Origin: Dermacentor variabilis
Taxonomy: Eukaryota > Arthropoda > Arachnida > Ixodida > Ixodidae
Assembly (NCBI RefSeq): GCF_050947875.1
Contig: NC_134572.1
Span: 152,541,105 to 152,605,104, forward strand
Direction: 5' to 3'
DNA length: 64,000 bases
In this document: positions 20,373 through 32,335 of the stretch, one piece after another
Layout: every line of letters begins with the position of its first letter
Numbering within the stretch: position 1 is the first letter of the stretch
Program-made: the position numbers and the translations under genes
The notes under the pieces: generated by a model
Databases searched by the model: none
What the model was told of the DNA's origin: nothing
What the model saw: the letters and a program-made list of their open reading frames with translations, nothing else

Positions 20373-21202
20373 CATACTCCTCTCAGTCGAAAGCCAGTAA
20401 GCTCTGAGCCGCGTGCCACTTCCTGGTGCTGGCGCTTTGAAGCGCCTATCTCCGGGACTGCCCCACTTTCGTAGCCGTTTTCGCTCTGTAAAAACTGCAG
20501 CGTTAGACTAGCTTGACCGCCGTTAGACCGCCCAAGTTCATGACGATTTATTTCTTTGCTAGTGTACAAATGCCATCGTCGTTTTAACATACACTAGATG
20601 ACATGGCAGTTGGTACATGTACGATCCAAAATGAGCACGTTTCGGGGAGCAGAAGAATGCGAAGTTCACTCCCAAATACGGTGACTACGCGCATGCGGAG
20701 TTCTTTAAAAGTAGACACGGCGGCAGCGCGGCCGGCGATAAGACAGACGCCGACACGCGACGACGCTACCTTCGAGCATCCGACGCGCTGTGGGACCCGT
20801 AGGATGCAAGCGGCGCACACGCTGCAAACATACAGGTGAGAGATCTTCGCATTTCCTGCGACGCACCCTCTATCCGGAAAGTAAATATAGTTTTTTTTAT
20901 CCAACGGCCGTGATACTAGATACAACAACGAACACGCTTTGAGATCGCAGCGCGCAGCCGCTATAACCATTGACTTCAAAGAGCTTCTGATTCAGAAACA
21001 GCCGCAACAGTATCACAGCTAATTGCTGCATCTGCGGCTGCTCTCGACTCTCGCCTTGCAAGAAGCATGCGATTTATTTGAGCCTCGCCGAACTGTCGTC
21101 CTCTCGTCTCCCAAGCCTGCAGGACAGGTCCCGTATGTTCAGCTAAATAGAAGAACACGAAAGGGAAATGAAAGAAATACAGGTAACGGACTCTTATCAA
21201 CG

Positions 21203-23655
21203 AGCACATCATAATTGGATTTCTCCGCTCTTTCTGAGCATGCGCGAGGAGCAGTGGTTGCGAGGGGGAAATGTGGGGGCTTTCGGTCCTTGAGATTTCT
21301 CTTCGCCTAGGTACTACGGGGAAGAAAGTAGTTCACTCCGTTTGTCCCTATCGAGCTGGCGGACAGAATGCGTGGCTGGCAAGGCGAAGAAGCCGTGGTC
21401 GAGGTGAGTTGAATGCTATTTTGTTGCGACGGTAGCATATTAAATTTTTATAGTCACAGGGGAATAAGTTTGGAAGTGAGGTGTCTTCTTGGATGACTTT
21501 AGTGGCAAAGCATTGCATCGTGCCGACGCATTGTTCATTAGTGTCGTTGAGCAAGATCAGCATACCGCACATTTCAGGAGATTCGTGGGAACGGAAACAG
21601 TTTACGAATTCGACTGCCGTGCCGATGCGAGGTTATTGCTTTTTTTTTTTTTTTTTTTTTGTAGCGGTAGCATATTAAATTCAGATAGTTGCAGGGGGAT
21701 ACCTTTGGACGTGAGGCGTTTTCTCGAAGGACTTTAATGGCAAAGCATTACATCGTGCCGATGCATTGTTCATTAGTTTCGTTGAGCATACCACACACTT
21801 CAGGGGAATCGCGGGAACGGAAACAGTTCATGAACTTGACTGCCGTGCCGATGCATTAGTTCTTAATGTAACTGAGCATACAACACACTTAGAGATTCAT
21901 GGAAATGGAACATTTTGTACTCTGTATGTGAAAGTACTAAAGCTTGCGTCGCCATGCAAGCTGAGCCGTAGATCGTTGTGAGAGCTGTACAGCCACACTG
22001 GCAAAACACTACGCCCTGCGGATGAATACGGAACAAATGTATGCTAAAGAAAAATGGTCTTCATGCAATTTCATAGCAGTATTTGTACAGTAACACTGAT
22101 ATTGGCTGCGTGGCGCAGATTCGTAGCGATTCTAAGGTGCTTGTGCGCAAGGGTAATTAATGAAGGAGCGCGTATTACTAATCCCGGCTGTTACGATGCG
22201 TAGCTCATATACGGGGCGCTCTATGTGGGCGAAACAAGAACTCAGATCGCCACAACCGCGTGCGAAATAGCTCTGAAGGCCTGCCAGTACACTTGTTCGG
22301 CGTCTCCGTGCTTGAACTGCGTCAGGAGACGTGACGGAAGGTGCGCACGTATATCACACTATATCCTCCGACAGTGGCCGCTTTCCACTATTGGTATACT
22401 TCGCCCGCAATACACTGCGCATGTTTGATTGCGCGACATTTATGCCTTACGGCGAAGCCGATTTTAGGCAAACGGCATTCTGCAACGCTTGAGCCATCTT
22501 GTCCGTAAGTGCGGATAGAAAACGCATACATGTTCAAGCTATTTCAGCTGTATCAATTTGTACATGTTTACCCCTCTTTACTAAATAAAGAGGATAACGT
22601 ACGTCTGTGTGGGTGATTCAAAATTGATAAAAAGCCTGGTAACCTATGTGCAGTCAGTCAAAAAACACTATTTGTGCAGGCGTCCACGCTCCTGTAAAAA
22701 AGAATGCAATTTAGTGATGACCCTCTGGAGATGGATCAGCATCTATGTAAGCACAGTCGGCTCACCAGTCAAGACAAAGACCAGACCAAGACAAGACAGT
22801 CAAGACCAGACAAAGTAGGAGCCGAAGAGAACTTTCCACTACATGGATGACTTGCCTTGTATGAAAACCTTGTTTTCACCTTTTGCTCTCCTGTTCGCCA
22901 CATAAGCATTGCGTATTAAGACGAAGTCTCACTGTTTAGTGCAATGCGTTTGTCACTGGCTGACCACAAATTAAGCGCTATAAATGTCGTATAATGAGCA
23001 TTATAATGTTCTCTTCATCTTCTACTTTGTGACTGATGAGCCGGCTCTGCTTACATAGGTGCGGATCCACCTCCAGAGGGTCGATCATCACTGAATTGCT
23101 TTCTTTTTTACAGGAGAGTGGACACCTGCATAAGTAGTGTTTTTTGACTGACTGCACATAGGTTACCAGGCCCGTATACAAGCTACACATCGTAACAGCC
23201 GGGATTAGTAATACGCGCTCTTTCATTAATTACCCTTGCGCACAAGCACCTCAGAATCGCTACGAATCTGCGCCACGTAGCCAATATCAGTGTTAGTGTA
23301 CAGCTTTCACAAGGGTCTATACTGCTGTGAAATTGCATGACGACCATTTTTTTAGCATACATTTGTTCCGTATTCATCCGCAGGGCGTAGTGTTTTGCCA
23401 GTGTTGCTGTACAGCTTTCACAACGATCTAAGGCTCAGATTGCATGGCGACGCAAGTTTTAGTACTTTCACATAGAGAGTAAAAGATGTTCCATTCCCAC
23501 GAATCTCCAAGTGTGTTGTATGCTCAGTTACATTAAAGAACTAATGCATCGGCACGACGTAATGCTTTGCCATTAAAGTCATCCGAGAAAACGCCTCACG
23601 TCCAAACGTATCCCCCCGCGACTATCGGAATTAGCTACCGCCGCAAAAAAAAAGA
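21203..23655. repeat. Nested foldback segment present only in copy L
   Basis: Two inverted arms: 21661-22210 plus 22620-22765 on the left, and 23030-23640 on the right. Shared words include ACGCCCTGCGGATGAATACG (right arm reversed), GCGCGTATTACTAATCCCGG, TGTGCAGTCAGTCAAAAAAC and GTGCCGATGCATT. The left arm carries an extra about 0.4-kb insert (22210-22620), and its first part is also tandemly duplicated (21428-21600 and 21661-21830). A poly(T) run at 21643-21660 separates the duplicates. No protein is recognised. Because R lacks the whole segment, it looks like a separate insertion or internal rearrangement. Confidence 0.68.
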
Positions 23656-24004
23656 AACCCCATGTGCGTAAAATTCCATTGCTTTATTTGTTCCTGTCTA
23701 ATAACGTTTCCTTAATATGTATGAAAGAACACAATTGGAACATAAGGATCGGCTTCTCTGCGCAGTGATACTCTTGTACAGTGGTCACGCCACCTGTCAT
23801 GGGGGCTCACGTGGGCCGTCTAAGCGCTTGTTATCGCGTTGCGATACGTGAGAGGTGCGCTGCCTTTCAAGGTATTTAGGCAGACACTACGAGCTTAGGA
23901 GAAGCGCGACAAATAATTGTGCAACAGGTGTGCAGCTGTGCTACTTTTGTACCACACTCGTACCGGAAGGCAGTGTTGCACTTCACGCTTACGCATTTCG
24001 TAAC

Positions 24005-24215
24005 TATGGCGGCCGCCATGGCAATTTGGGGCTCGAGGTCGTGGATATGATCCCTGCAGCGGCTGCATTCCAATGGAGCGGAATGCAAAAACGCTCGTGC
24101 ATTGTACATTGTATGCACGTAAAAATTTCCAGGAAGTCAAAATTAATACGGAGTCCCCAACTACGACCTGGCTCATAATCGAATTGTTGGTTTGGCACGT
24201 GGAACATCAGAATGA
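24005..24215 (+). mobile_element. SINE-derived segment within element L
   Basis: GGCTCGAGGTCGTGGATATGATCC (B-box region), GCATTCCAATGGAGCGGAATGC, CGGAGTCCCCAACTACGACC and TTTGGCACGTGGAACATCAG follow the order of the Ruka-like SINE. The same segment is in copy R at 37880-38090, so it was part of the family before the two copies formed. Confidence 0.6.
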
Positions 24216-25559
24216 TATTTTTTTTTAATCCGTAGTGGCTCATCGTATACCATACGGTTAGTGTGATCACCTTTTGTGCCGTAGCGGTTAAGCGGGCCTC
24301 GATTTAGGTTGCGGCTAATGATGCGGCCCACCGCGAAATATATTTCGCCTCTGGGATTTCCGGAGAACGGCCAACCTATTAGTCATATACTCCGCGTGGT
24401 GACTGTACACAGATACACAGCGGAAATAAACAGAGGTGTGGCGACGACGTCGGCAAAGAACACAGCCGCCGATGGGCTCACCATATTGCACATCACCGCC
24501 AAAACTACCACAGTACGCATCTTTATCTAACGCGGCGGGTTGTCGTTGAAGGCGTACTGTACAATTTTAATAGGCGATAACCGAAACATGCCACCGTTCT
24601 GTGCTGCCTCTTTGAATTGGACCGATTCGAATGTAAGTTGCTTGCAGAAGCGAAAGGAGCGCCAATCGGCGCATTGTCGCCTGGAGCTAAGCGTCGCACT
24701 CGAGCACCGTTTGCGCGGTGAAGAATGACGCCTGCATGAAGCTAGCTCACTGCGCGGACGCTACCGCCCAAAACACGCAAGGGAGTGTACGCGACGCTCT
24801 GCACACAAATCGCGCGGGATGATCGGAGCCGCGCCGGAGCGGCTAGCTTCAAAGAAGCGGTACATGTTCTCACTCGTACAGGCGAGCTCACGCTCGCATC
24901 GCTCTCGGCGTATCTTTAGGTCATTCCTTCTGCTGAACATCTGCCCAAAGATTCGATATCTGCTTGGTGTCGGCTATGCACTGTCGCGTGGTCTTTGGTT
25001 CTGCGGGAGAGCCGGGAATATTTTTCCCCGCTGTGAAACATCGCTGTGCGTGTTTTAGCTAACATTTACCGTAGCAACCCATTTCTTCCTTTTCTCGACG
25101 GCACTCGTAAAGAGTCGCAAATTTTTACTTGCCAGTATAGTGTGTACTTCTATTTTGTGCGTAGTTATGTGCAGTGTGTGGCAGATTCTTAATCCGCGTA
25201 ATCTCATTTTCTGTCCACATTCCCTTCTCACAGGTTACGCATGCAGCAAATTCCCAGGTGCTAAAGTGTTCCACGCCAGAAGCACCTTGGCGTCGTGCAA
25301 GAGGCACCCGTTAATATGTGGCTGATTCACTAGCAAGCTCGCATCTCTGTTGCCACTCTCCGTCAAGTGGGATTTTCAGCTATTTTTGTGCTGCTCTATG
25401 GTGTACTAGCTGCCGCATGGACGCTGTGAAGGCTTACTTTCGATTTGCTCTGGCGTTTAGAAGTAAAGGATGGGCTACCTTTTGAGGGGAGGCATTTACT
25501 TTTGTTTGTGAGAATGTTTACCAGCCTAACCAAGTGACACGTGCGTACTGTAAACGGCA

Positions 25560-26345
25560 GCACGAACAGAGGCGGACGACGGACGACGAAATAGGTAGGA
25601 GCACACACGAGCGCAAGCTCTACTAAAAGTTTATTTTTGATGACAGAGGTATTAAAGACACTGGTCAACTTGACATAGGTAAAAATCCGTGCATGCGTGT
25701 CAGAAACAGTCACGTGCGACAAGAAAAAAAAATATGCAAAAGCCATGTCATTTAGAATAAACGTGCGTGAAAAAGGAGACCTATCGGACAAATCTTTCGA
25801 AAAATCGAAAGATTTGTCCATTAAGTGTTACTACCCAACGAGAAATACTCTTTTGAGAATTGCAACTTTTTCCCACTACGGGAAACAGATAACTCGGTTA
25901 TGCATTTGTTTCGTTTGTGATCAATAAATATTGCTTCTGTAACTCCTCTGGTGTTGCGGTATAGAGCAGAAAGAACGATTGTTTCATCATAAAGACCAGA
26001 ACACAAGAGGACTTATGGAAGCATTATTTATTGATCACGAAGAAATATTCATAAGCAAGATTTCTGTGACTCTTAGCGGGAAAGAGTTGCTGCAGTACTT
26101 CTCGTTAATATCACTTACAGGACAAACCTTTCAGTTTTCATATTTTTGTTACTTTTTGATGCACATGTTTACTCTATAGGACGTATTTCGGTCCTTTTTT
26201 GTTGTGCCGGGCTGTTTCTGCTGCACATTCATGGCTTTTTATTTGTGGAGTTGGCCAGTGTGTTTAAAATCTTTGTCTTCACGAATAAACTTCTAGTTGA
26301 GTCAGCGTTCATGTGTGTTCCTACTTTAATTCATCCTTCTCGTCT
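25560..26345. repeat. Central imperfect palindrome of element L
   Basis: The left arm (25560-25970) and the right arm (25985-26345) are inverted, diverged copies around a centre near 25977. Examples: GTGATCAATAAATATTGCTTC on the left mirrors GAAGCATTATTTATTGATCA on the right, and the minus-strand words VFNTSVIKNKLLVE mirror plus-strand VFKIFVFTNKLLVE. The left arm contains a perfect small hairpin at 25786-25819 (GGACAAATCTTTCGA, loop AAAA, TCGAAAGATTTGTCC). The same structure exists in copy R around 36195. Confidence 0.7.
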
Positions 26346-26779
26346 GTTTGGGTGGTTGTCAAATATAAATGTACACCGAATTGGCGAAGTATCCATAGAA
26401 TTGATACATGAACTTATTTGCGCTATTGATTTCAGGAAGAACGCTATAGGGTCTTATCTTCTCTTTGTTTTTAACACTGAGGGCATTTTTCTAGTTAAAC
26501 TTCAAGGAGTCCCCTGAGGAAGCCAATAAGAGTGATGGTGACTTCCTTTGTGTGTAAGATTTATAAATTTCATTCATTCAAGGCAAGACATGGCACATGC
26601 CTGATTGTAGGTTGCAAGCATTCGTAGTAAGATCTACTTTTCGGTTCTCACGACGCTTCTTTCTACTGTGCTGCATTCTCCAGGCACATGAACCTTTTTA
26701 TGCTCTAAGTACATGATTTCTTTTTCTATATGTTGGAGCGAAAATTGTGAGCTTAAATATGCATATATTTGAAAATATA

Positions 26780-27640
26780 TTTGAAATGGGACAAGCATGT
26801 GTCACACATATCTTCTAAGGCATTTACAACACTTTGTTCGCTTAAACGCTCTTTAAAATCTGCCTCACCAGACACTAAGATGCTAGCCTACACCTCATTC
26901 GTTCGTCCTATACTAGAATATGGTATTACCTGCTGGTCTCCACATACCAAACAGTGCATAAAACGCCTAGAAACAATACAGAGAAAAGCCATCAGATTCA
27001 TTTATAATAGGTACAACCGTAATATTCTCCGACAGAACTCCTTGATAAAGCTTGTCTCCCGACTATTTACAAGCGTGCGAAATACATACGCCTCAAGTTT
27101 CTGTTCCACCTCCTTAACGGGGTCTACAAATTAAACAGTGGTGCATATGTATCTTTCACTGAACAGCGAAACACTAGAACTAAACATCATAAACATTTAA
27201 TTGAATACAGGTTCCACACAGACACATTCAGGTATTCTTTCTTTCCCCAGACAATCAGAGACTGGAATTCATTGCCTAGTGATATCATAATTTGCCCACC
27301 TGACGATTTCCTTCCTATGCTGGAAAAATATGTCTATGAATGCGCATCTTGATTTACCAGTATCGCCTGCAGACCCCGCATTTTGTCTCTAATTGGTTTT
27401 GATGTACTTTTTTGTTGTTTATCTTATGCTTCTGTATTTCTGTTCATTAACCTTTAAGGCCTGACTCAGGAAGGTCACACCCTTTGTTGTATTACTCCAC
27501 TACGTCTACTTGTAAACTACAATACTAACAAGTGTATAAGTTTGTCATTCTTATTTTGATGCAATGTATTTTCCCATGTCCTGCAACAGCCTCAAAATGG
27601 AGGCTAGCAGTATGTATGAAATAAATAAAAATAAATAAAT
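26780..27640 (+). mobile_element. CR1/L2-like LINE 3' fragment inserted in element L
   Basis: The plus strand encodes DKHVSHISSKAF, VRPILEYGITCWSPHT, IKRLETIQRKAIRFIYNRYN, then after a frameshift FFPQTIRDWNSLPSDII, the usual C-terminus of CR1/L2-type RT proteins, ending near 27350. A 3' UTR runs to an AAATAAATAAAAATAAATAAAT tail split over 27617-27640. Copy R lacks it: there, sequence matching L up to about 26775 continues directly with sequence matching L from about 27645. It is 5' truncated after the RT active site. Confidence 0.85.
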
Positions 27641-29039
27641 ATTACTTTCCTTGTAATTTTTTTCAACCCGGGTGCTGTAGCTTTCTCCGTCTTTCAGTTA
27701 CTGCTTTGTCCCAATTTTTATGCAACCTTTATGTATTTTATGCAGCAAAATTCTGGTGCTATTTTAATAACATTTTACCTGCGAAATTGAGGTAATTGGT
27801 GTTTCGTATATGCATTTATTTGCGTTTTTCGCTGTCTCACTAATCTGGCTGTCGAGTTATTGGAACCTTTTCTCATCCTTTATGACTATTTCTGGGGTAT
27901 TTGATACTGAAAGTGCAGGTGACCATTTATTTGGCTGTTTGGAATTGTGTTAGCCGTGTGTTACTACCAATTTTCTGTGCTAAATAATTATTTTTTCTCT
28001 TATCGTTCAAGTTATTGGCCTTGCCTTATCTCTTTATTGACTGAGGTACCACTTGGTTGCTGGGTATAGGGAAAAAGGCCCCCAAAGGTGCTTGAATTAT
28101 CTTTGTGCAAGTCCAGAAAAATTACCGGAAAATGAGCTCACTAAATTGAAGAAATGCCACCAACAAACTCTTCTGTACCCCATATTAACATAATCAAATG
28201 GTGTACTGTTTGTTCTTGACTTGTACCAGGGAGATAAGCTGCATTCATTACACAAAAGTTTTACGAGTTTATTTTTGAAGAAAGCAAACCTGGCTCGTGA
28301 GAAACATATGATTCAGGTGTTCACCATGCCCGACAACATTCTAAATGAACTCTCGTCAATTAATAAACATTGAGCGATGTTATTTTATAAAATAATTGGG
28401 CAACATGAAAATATATACATCTCGAAGACAAAGCTCAGACAAGTCTACTTTGGTACTTCATTAAATTTTAATCGCATTGAAATACGTGTGCTAAAGCTTG
28501 TATATATTTACGTAAAGTCATTTGTATCAAGTCTTATTTTGCCTTCTCACAGTCAGCCGTAGCTCTTCCTGTGATGTGTTAGTCTGCGAAACATTTTAAT
28601 GTAACATGTTCAGATGTCTTTTGTGTATTCACACGGAAGCAGCTTCAAGTGTTCAAAGTTGGTTGTTACAAGGGTATGCTTATGCCCTGCCTTTTGAGTC
28701 GCTTTGACTTCTAGTCATAACCTTAAGTCGAAAGTGCAGACCACGATGATCGTTTTGATTGAATTCATATGTATAGGTTTTTTCAGATGTATTTACACTG
28801 CTAGAGTGCTGTAGGTACTCGCCTATGTCTCTAGGTTCGATGTAGTGGTGCCTTATGTACTGTAATAATGTTTCACGTGCATGCATCTTTAGTGTAAATA
28901 AAGGTACTTCAAGTTCATCAGTCTCTCCTTTGATTTTGTTTGTGTTTGGGGAAAGTTATGAGTAGGCACCGGGGCATGCAAGTGCGAACAGCAAAGCAAT
29001 TTCAATATATGAATAAAAATTCACTAGCCCAACGAAAGG

Positions 29040-29430
29040 TCAATCATATTTCAATGGCGACTTCTGAAATCTCTATGACATCTCAACTGTGCCACAATGT
29101 GCTTTTCAGTTCTGTGGCAATAATAACTCAACAACAGGTCAACAGAACTACCACAACGTCAGTTCAACAGAGAATCAATGGTTACTCAACGACCATTCAA
29201 CAAAACGGACACAACGGGCCGTCTGAGCACAATGGACTTTCAATGGTAACTTACCAATTATTAAACATTGAGGTACCCAATGGTGTTTCAATTAAATTTC
29301 AGTGGCCAATATTCAAGAGTCCTCAACACTCAACCCAACAATTCTCCAACAAACTCTCAATAATTCCTGAGTAGAAACTCAACATTGACCAACGATATTT
29401 CAATGCCTTCTCAATAATTTTTTGTACGGG
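29040..29430. repeat. Subterminal TCAA-rich region of element L
   Basis: I count 18 TCAA tetramers on the plus strand in about 390 bases, mostly as CTCAAC, TTCAAC or TTCAATG. The same region of copy R (33686-34080, reversed) has the matching TTGA-rich strand, and the opposite end (19967-20170) has both TCAA and TTGA words. Dense subterminal repeats are typical transposase-binding regions in several DNA transposon superfamilies. Confidence 0.7.
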
Positions 29431-29489
29431 AAAGACTGCACAGCGGCGCCGCATACGAAAAACTCAAGAGCTAAACACTTTCCAATTAC

Positions 29490-29718
29490 CCGCCGTGGTT
29501 GCTCAGTGGCTACCGTGTTGGGCTGCTGAGCACGAGGTCGCGGGATCGAATCCCGGCCACGGCGGCCGCATTTCGATTGGGGCGAAAACATCCGTGTTCT
29601 TAGGTTTAGGTGCCCGTTAAAGAACCCCAGGTGGTCGAAATCTCCGGAGTCCTCCACTACGGCGTGCCTCATAATCAGAAAGTGGTTTTAGCACGTAAAA
29701 CCCCATAATTGTTTTACG
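29490..29718 (+). mobile_element. Ruka-like SINE with 12-bp target duplication
   Basis: The tRNA-derived head has an A box in GTGGTTGCTCAGTGGCTACC and a B box in GGGATCGAATCCCGG. The body has CCAGGTGGTCGAAATC and CACTACGGCGTGCCTCATAA and ends CACGTAAAACCCCATAATT. The target duplication CTTTCCAATTAC lies at 29478-29489 and 29719-29730, showing L1-type retrotransposition. It landed 60 bases outside the right end of element L. Confidence 0.92.
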
Positions 29719-29744
29719 CTTTCCAATTACTGGCATTTATCAAA

Positions 29745-30145
29745 CCAGAATCTCGTGGTTTAATGTAGCCCTGTAATCCAGGGGCCAGTTACACCACGGG
29801 TACAGTGTTGTAGCTCATATGTCATCTCAGATATAATTGTCACAAAATCACAGTATTTTTATTTACCTCTTAACATTAGACAGCCAAAATACATGCAGCG
29901 ATACCCTCATCCTAATACTTCAGTACTTTTCGTTCTAACGTACATATCCGCGCTTATCCATATGTTATAAAGTACTGAAAATATATTCAATGCTTTCCCC
30001 AAGGTAGCTTTTTTCATTCCTGATGATGCCAGTAAACTGAACCTGATGCCACCAACGCTCAGAAATCTAATCGCGAGCGCACACAATGTTTTCGCACACC
30101 TTGTGTAATGTACAGTAGCGCTCAGGTGCTTCTTTAATGTAGGAG
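29745..30145 (+). repeat. Dispersed repeat, homologous to 54955-55380
   Basis: Matching landmarks in the same order and orientation: CACCACGGG, CAGTACTTTTCGTTCTAAC (CAGTACTTTTTGTTCTAAC in the other copy), GATGCCACCAACGCTCA (GATGCCACCAACACTCA) and GCACACAATGTTTTCGCACA followed by CCTTGTGT. Noncoding in both; family unknown. Confidence 0.7.
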
Positions 30146-31109
30146 AATGGGTCATGAAGGCAGAAGTGCATGGTTGGGCACATGTGCGTAAGCTCATGAA
30201 GTTGATTTGCGCCAAGATAACCTGTCCAAGCTTTCACACTTGCTTTATAAGAAGCCTACAGCACCACCAACATGCCTGCTGCTTTTAACTGCACCAAACA
30301 AAGCTATTAAACCAATAGAAGTATTGGCGACATCATTTTATCATTGGAGTGTTCAGAGTGGTAATCTCTGGAGGCGGAGCAAGTTCAGAAGTTGTGTGCG
30401 TCATGAACAAAGCTACGTTAATTAGATTTTCAGCAATTCATCTTACGTGGTTAAAGAAAATGAGGAGTTTGGAGCCCCTCCTCGAGGTTATCCAGCCGAA
30501 AGAAGAAATTTCGATTAAACATGCTTCTGTAAGAGCCATGTGAACAAAAGTTTTCCAAGTAAATGCTCTTGGAAGGCGTGACTGACGTAGAAAAAGAACA
30601 TTTGTAAAGTCACAGAAGGAACAGCGCAAGAGGGGACACAAAGTAGGCACCACACACACACACACACACTGCGCTAACTTGAACCGCTGTCCTTTCTGGT
30701 ATAATGAAACAACTAGCTTGACAGTCTATCCTTGCAAACCTGTAAAGTCAACCTGACCGCATCTAGCCTTTTGTGATGCTGTCATCAATAGTATGGCCCC
30801 GTGACCGTGTTCCTTGAGCCCAGTCTGCTTTCGATTGTAATGCACGCTGTTTTTGAAGGCAAACAGTTTAATGTTTTAGCAGTTTTAGGGTCAATATTGC
30901 AGTGAACGTGTGCCGCCGAAAGCTTGCTTGGTCGCAGAGGCGATGCATGACGCAATGATGGTGCAGACTTACTGCGTCGCTGGCGTCAACACAATGCATT
31001 GTCGCCGAGGGAAGGAAGATAACGAAAGGGAACAGCTTGGAGCCTTGCCGATGGTGACGGTGATATTGAGGCGGTTCTTTTTATTCATTTTTTTAATACA
31101 GCGAAGCCG
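30146..31109. other. Unassigned spacer with (CA)n
   Basis: A (CA)n run lies at about 30652-30669. No gene is credible; short frames lack domains. Confidence 0.35.
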
Positions 31110-31839
31110 GTAAGAGGAAGTTACAGCTCGGGCCCAACTCTAACGCGGCCTATTCGAGCAGATGTAAAACGCAGCAACGATTTTCTGAGTAACCCCTTGC
31201 GCTATTTTAATGAAATTTTTGCATTCGAGAGAGAAAGGTAAGTTCTAGTCACTATTGGAAACAGAATTTCTATTTAGGCCTGAATCTTGGTAAAAGAAGT
31301 TTCGAAAATTCGAAAGTGCGATAAAAATAGAATCATGAAGTTTACAAATTAATAACTCCGCATCAAGAACTGATATCGCGGTTCTGTAAACGGCATCCAT
31401 TAGATAAGTCAAAGCGGCCAAATTCAATATGTCGATTTATATGTTACGTGAATCCGTTACGTTGTGTACGAGGGTTCTGCAAAAGCTGTATTCCCATATT
31501 ACTGAATTTTTTTGACATTCATGTGTAATATATCAATTTTGTCCGGTTTAGATGTGCTGTTAGATACAATGCCCAAAATTGCTATATCATTTTTCATCGC
31601 CGAAGGACACAGTTGTAAGCTTGACGGTTTAGATTTCTAAAAATTTGCGATTTTTGCCAATTTTAAATAAACAAATGATGGCCTAAATCAAAGATTAGGA
31701 GCGAAGAGTCACTAGATTTTAAGTTTTTCTTTTAAGTGCAACGAACCTCGTCACATTTGGTGCAGTGGTTGCCGAGAAGAACGAACTCTTCTTTTACATG
31801 TATTTACATACGAGCACTCGAGCTAAAGCTTCCCCTTAA
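31110..31839 (+). mobile_element. TTAA-bounded MITE-like repeat, copy B
   Basis: Aligns with copy A at 4843-5568 from TAAGAGGAAGTTACAGCTCG to AGCTAAAGCTTCCCCTTAA. The right TTAA is intact; the left is GTAA. Noncoding, about 0.73 kb, same orientation as copy A. Confidence 0.78.
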
Positions 31840-32087
31840 GGGCTGCTTTCCCCATTATCGTGTCCGCGTGTAAAACAAAATTTCTAAGATAGTACAATGC
31901 CGGACCCACCCGCGGCGGAGGTGACACAGGCTTCAAGAACTCCCCATACGTGGGCCGATCCCCAAGATAGTGCAATATCAGGCTGACTCGCGACGGAGGT
32001 GCTGTTCGCTATTAAAGGACACACATGCACAGCTTCGCTGGTCATACTTCTTCACAGAATGAAAAGGAAGTGCGTTTTCTTCTTTTT
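31840..32087. other. Unassigned spacer
   Basis: Short spacer between the MITE and the next SINE; nothing recognised except a weak internal duplication of CCAAGATAGTGCAATATC / CTAAGATAGTACAATGCC (about 31960 and 31885). Confidence 0.35.
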
Positions 32088-32322
32088 ACCCGCCGTGGTT
32101 GCTCAGTGGCTATGGTGTTGGGCTGCTGAGCACGAGGTCGCGGGATCGAATCCCGGCCACGGCGGCCGCATTTCGATGGGGGCGAAATGCGAAAACACCC
32201 GTGTGCTTAGATTTAGGTGCACGTTACAGAACCCCAGGTGGTCAAAATTTCCGGAGTCCTCCACTACGGCGTGCCTCATAATCAGAAAGTGGTTTTGGCA
32301 CGTAAAACCCCAAATATTATTA
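32088..32322 (+). mobile_element. Ruka-like SINE with 13-bp target duplication
   Basis: Full copy: A box in GTGGTTGCTCAGTGGCTATG, B box in GGGATCGAATCCCGG, body and tail ending CACGTAAAACCCCAAATATT. TTTTCTTCTTTTT is duplicated at 32075-32087 and 32323-32335. This is the best-preserved copy in the window. It sits at the left edge of the dispersed CA-core repeat copy 2. Confidence 0.93.
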
Positions 32323-32335
32323 TTTTCTTCTTTTT

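Larger units (their letters stand above)
19967..29430 (+). mobile_element. Large CCCGTAC-ended element, copy L (no transposase seen)
   Basis: Begins CCCGTACAAAAATG and ends with TTTTTTGTACGGG, so the two ends are inverted copies of CCCGTACAAAAA. A second copy, R, at 33686-40982 lies in the opposite orientation and aligns along most of its length: L 19967-21202 with R 39298-40982, L 23656-26780 with R 35380-38436, L 27640-29430 with R 33686-35370. L differs by a 2.45-kb segment (21203-23655) absent from R and a LINE at about 26780-27640. The largest frames are under 145 codons and none has a recognisable domain, so it is probably nonautonomous. Flanks GCCCAA and AAAGAC give no clear target duplication. 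I could not assign a superfamily. Confidence 0.75.

Noticed and set aside
20584..20979. A 131-codon minus-strand frame in element L, matched by a 129-codon frame in R (39524-39913)
   Set aside because: The frame is kept in both copies, but nearly all visible differences change the amino acid, no domain is recognisable and the opposite strand is also open. This fits shared noncoding ancestry better than a protein gene.
25396..25821. Protein-coding exon in the central palindrome (frames kept in L and R)
   Set aside because: Open frames occur on both strands and both arms and similarity follows from the palindrome itself; no known domain is present.
19967..29430. Maverick/Polinton or another large virus-like transposon
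   Set aside because: Size would allow it, but no DNA polymerase B, integrase, protease or capsid motif is visible and the ends do not fit.
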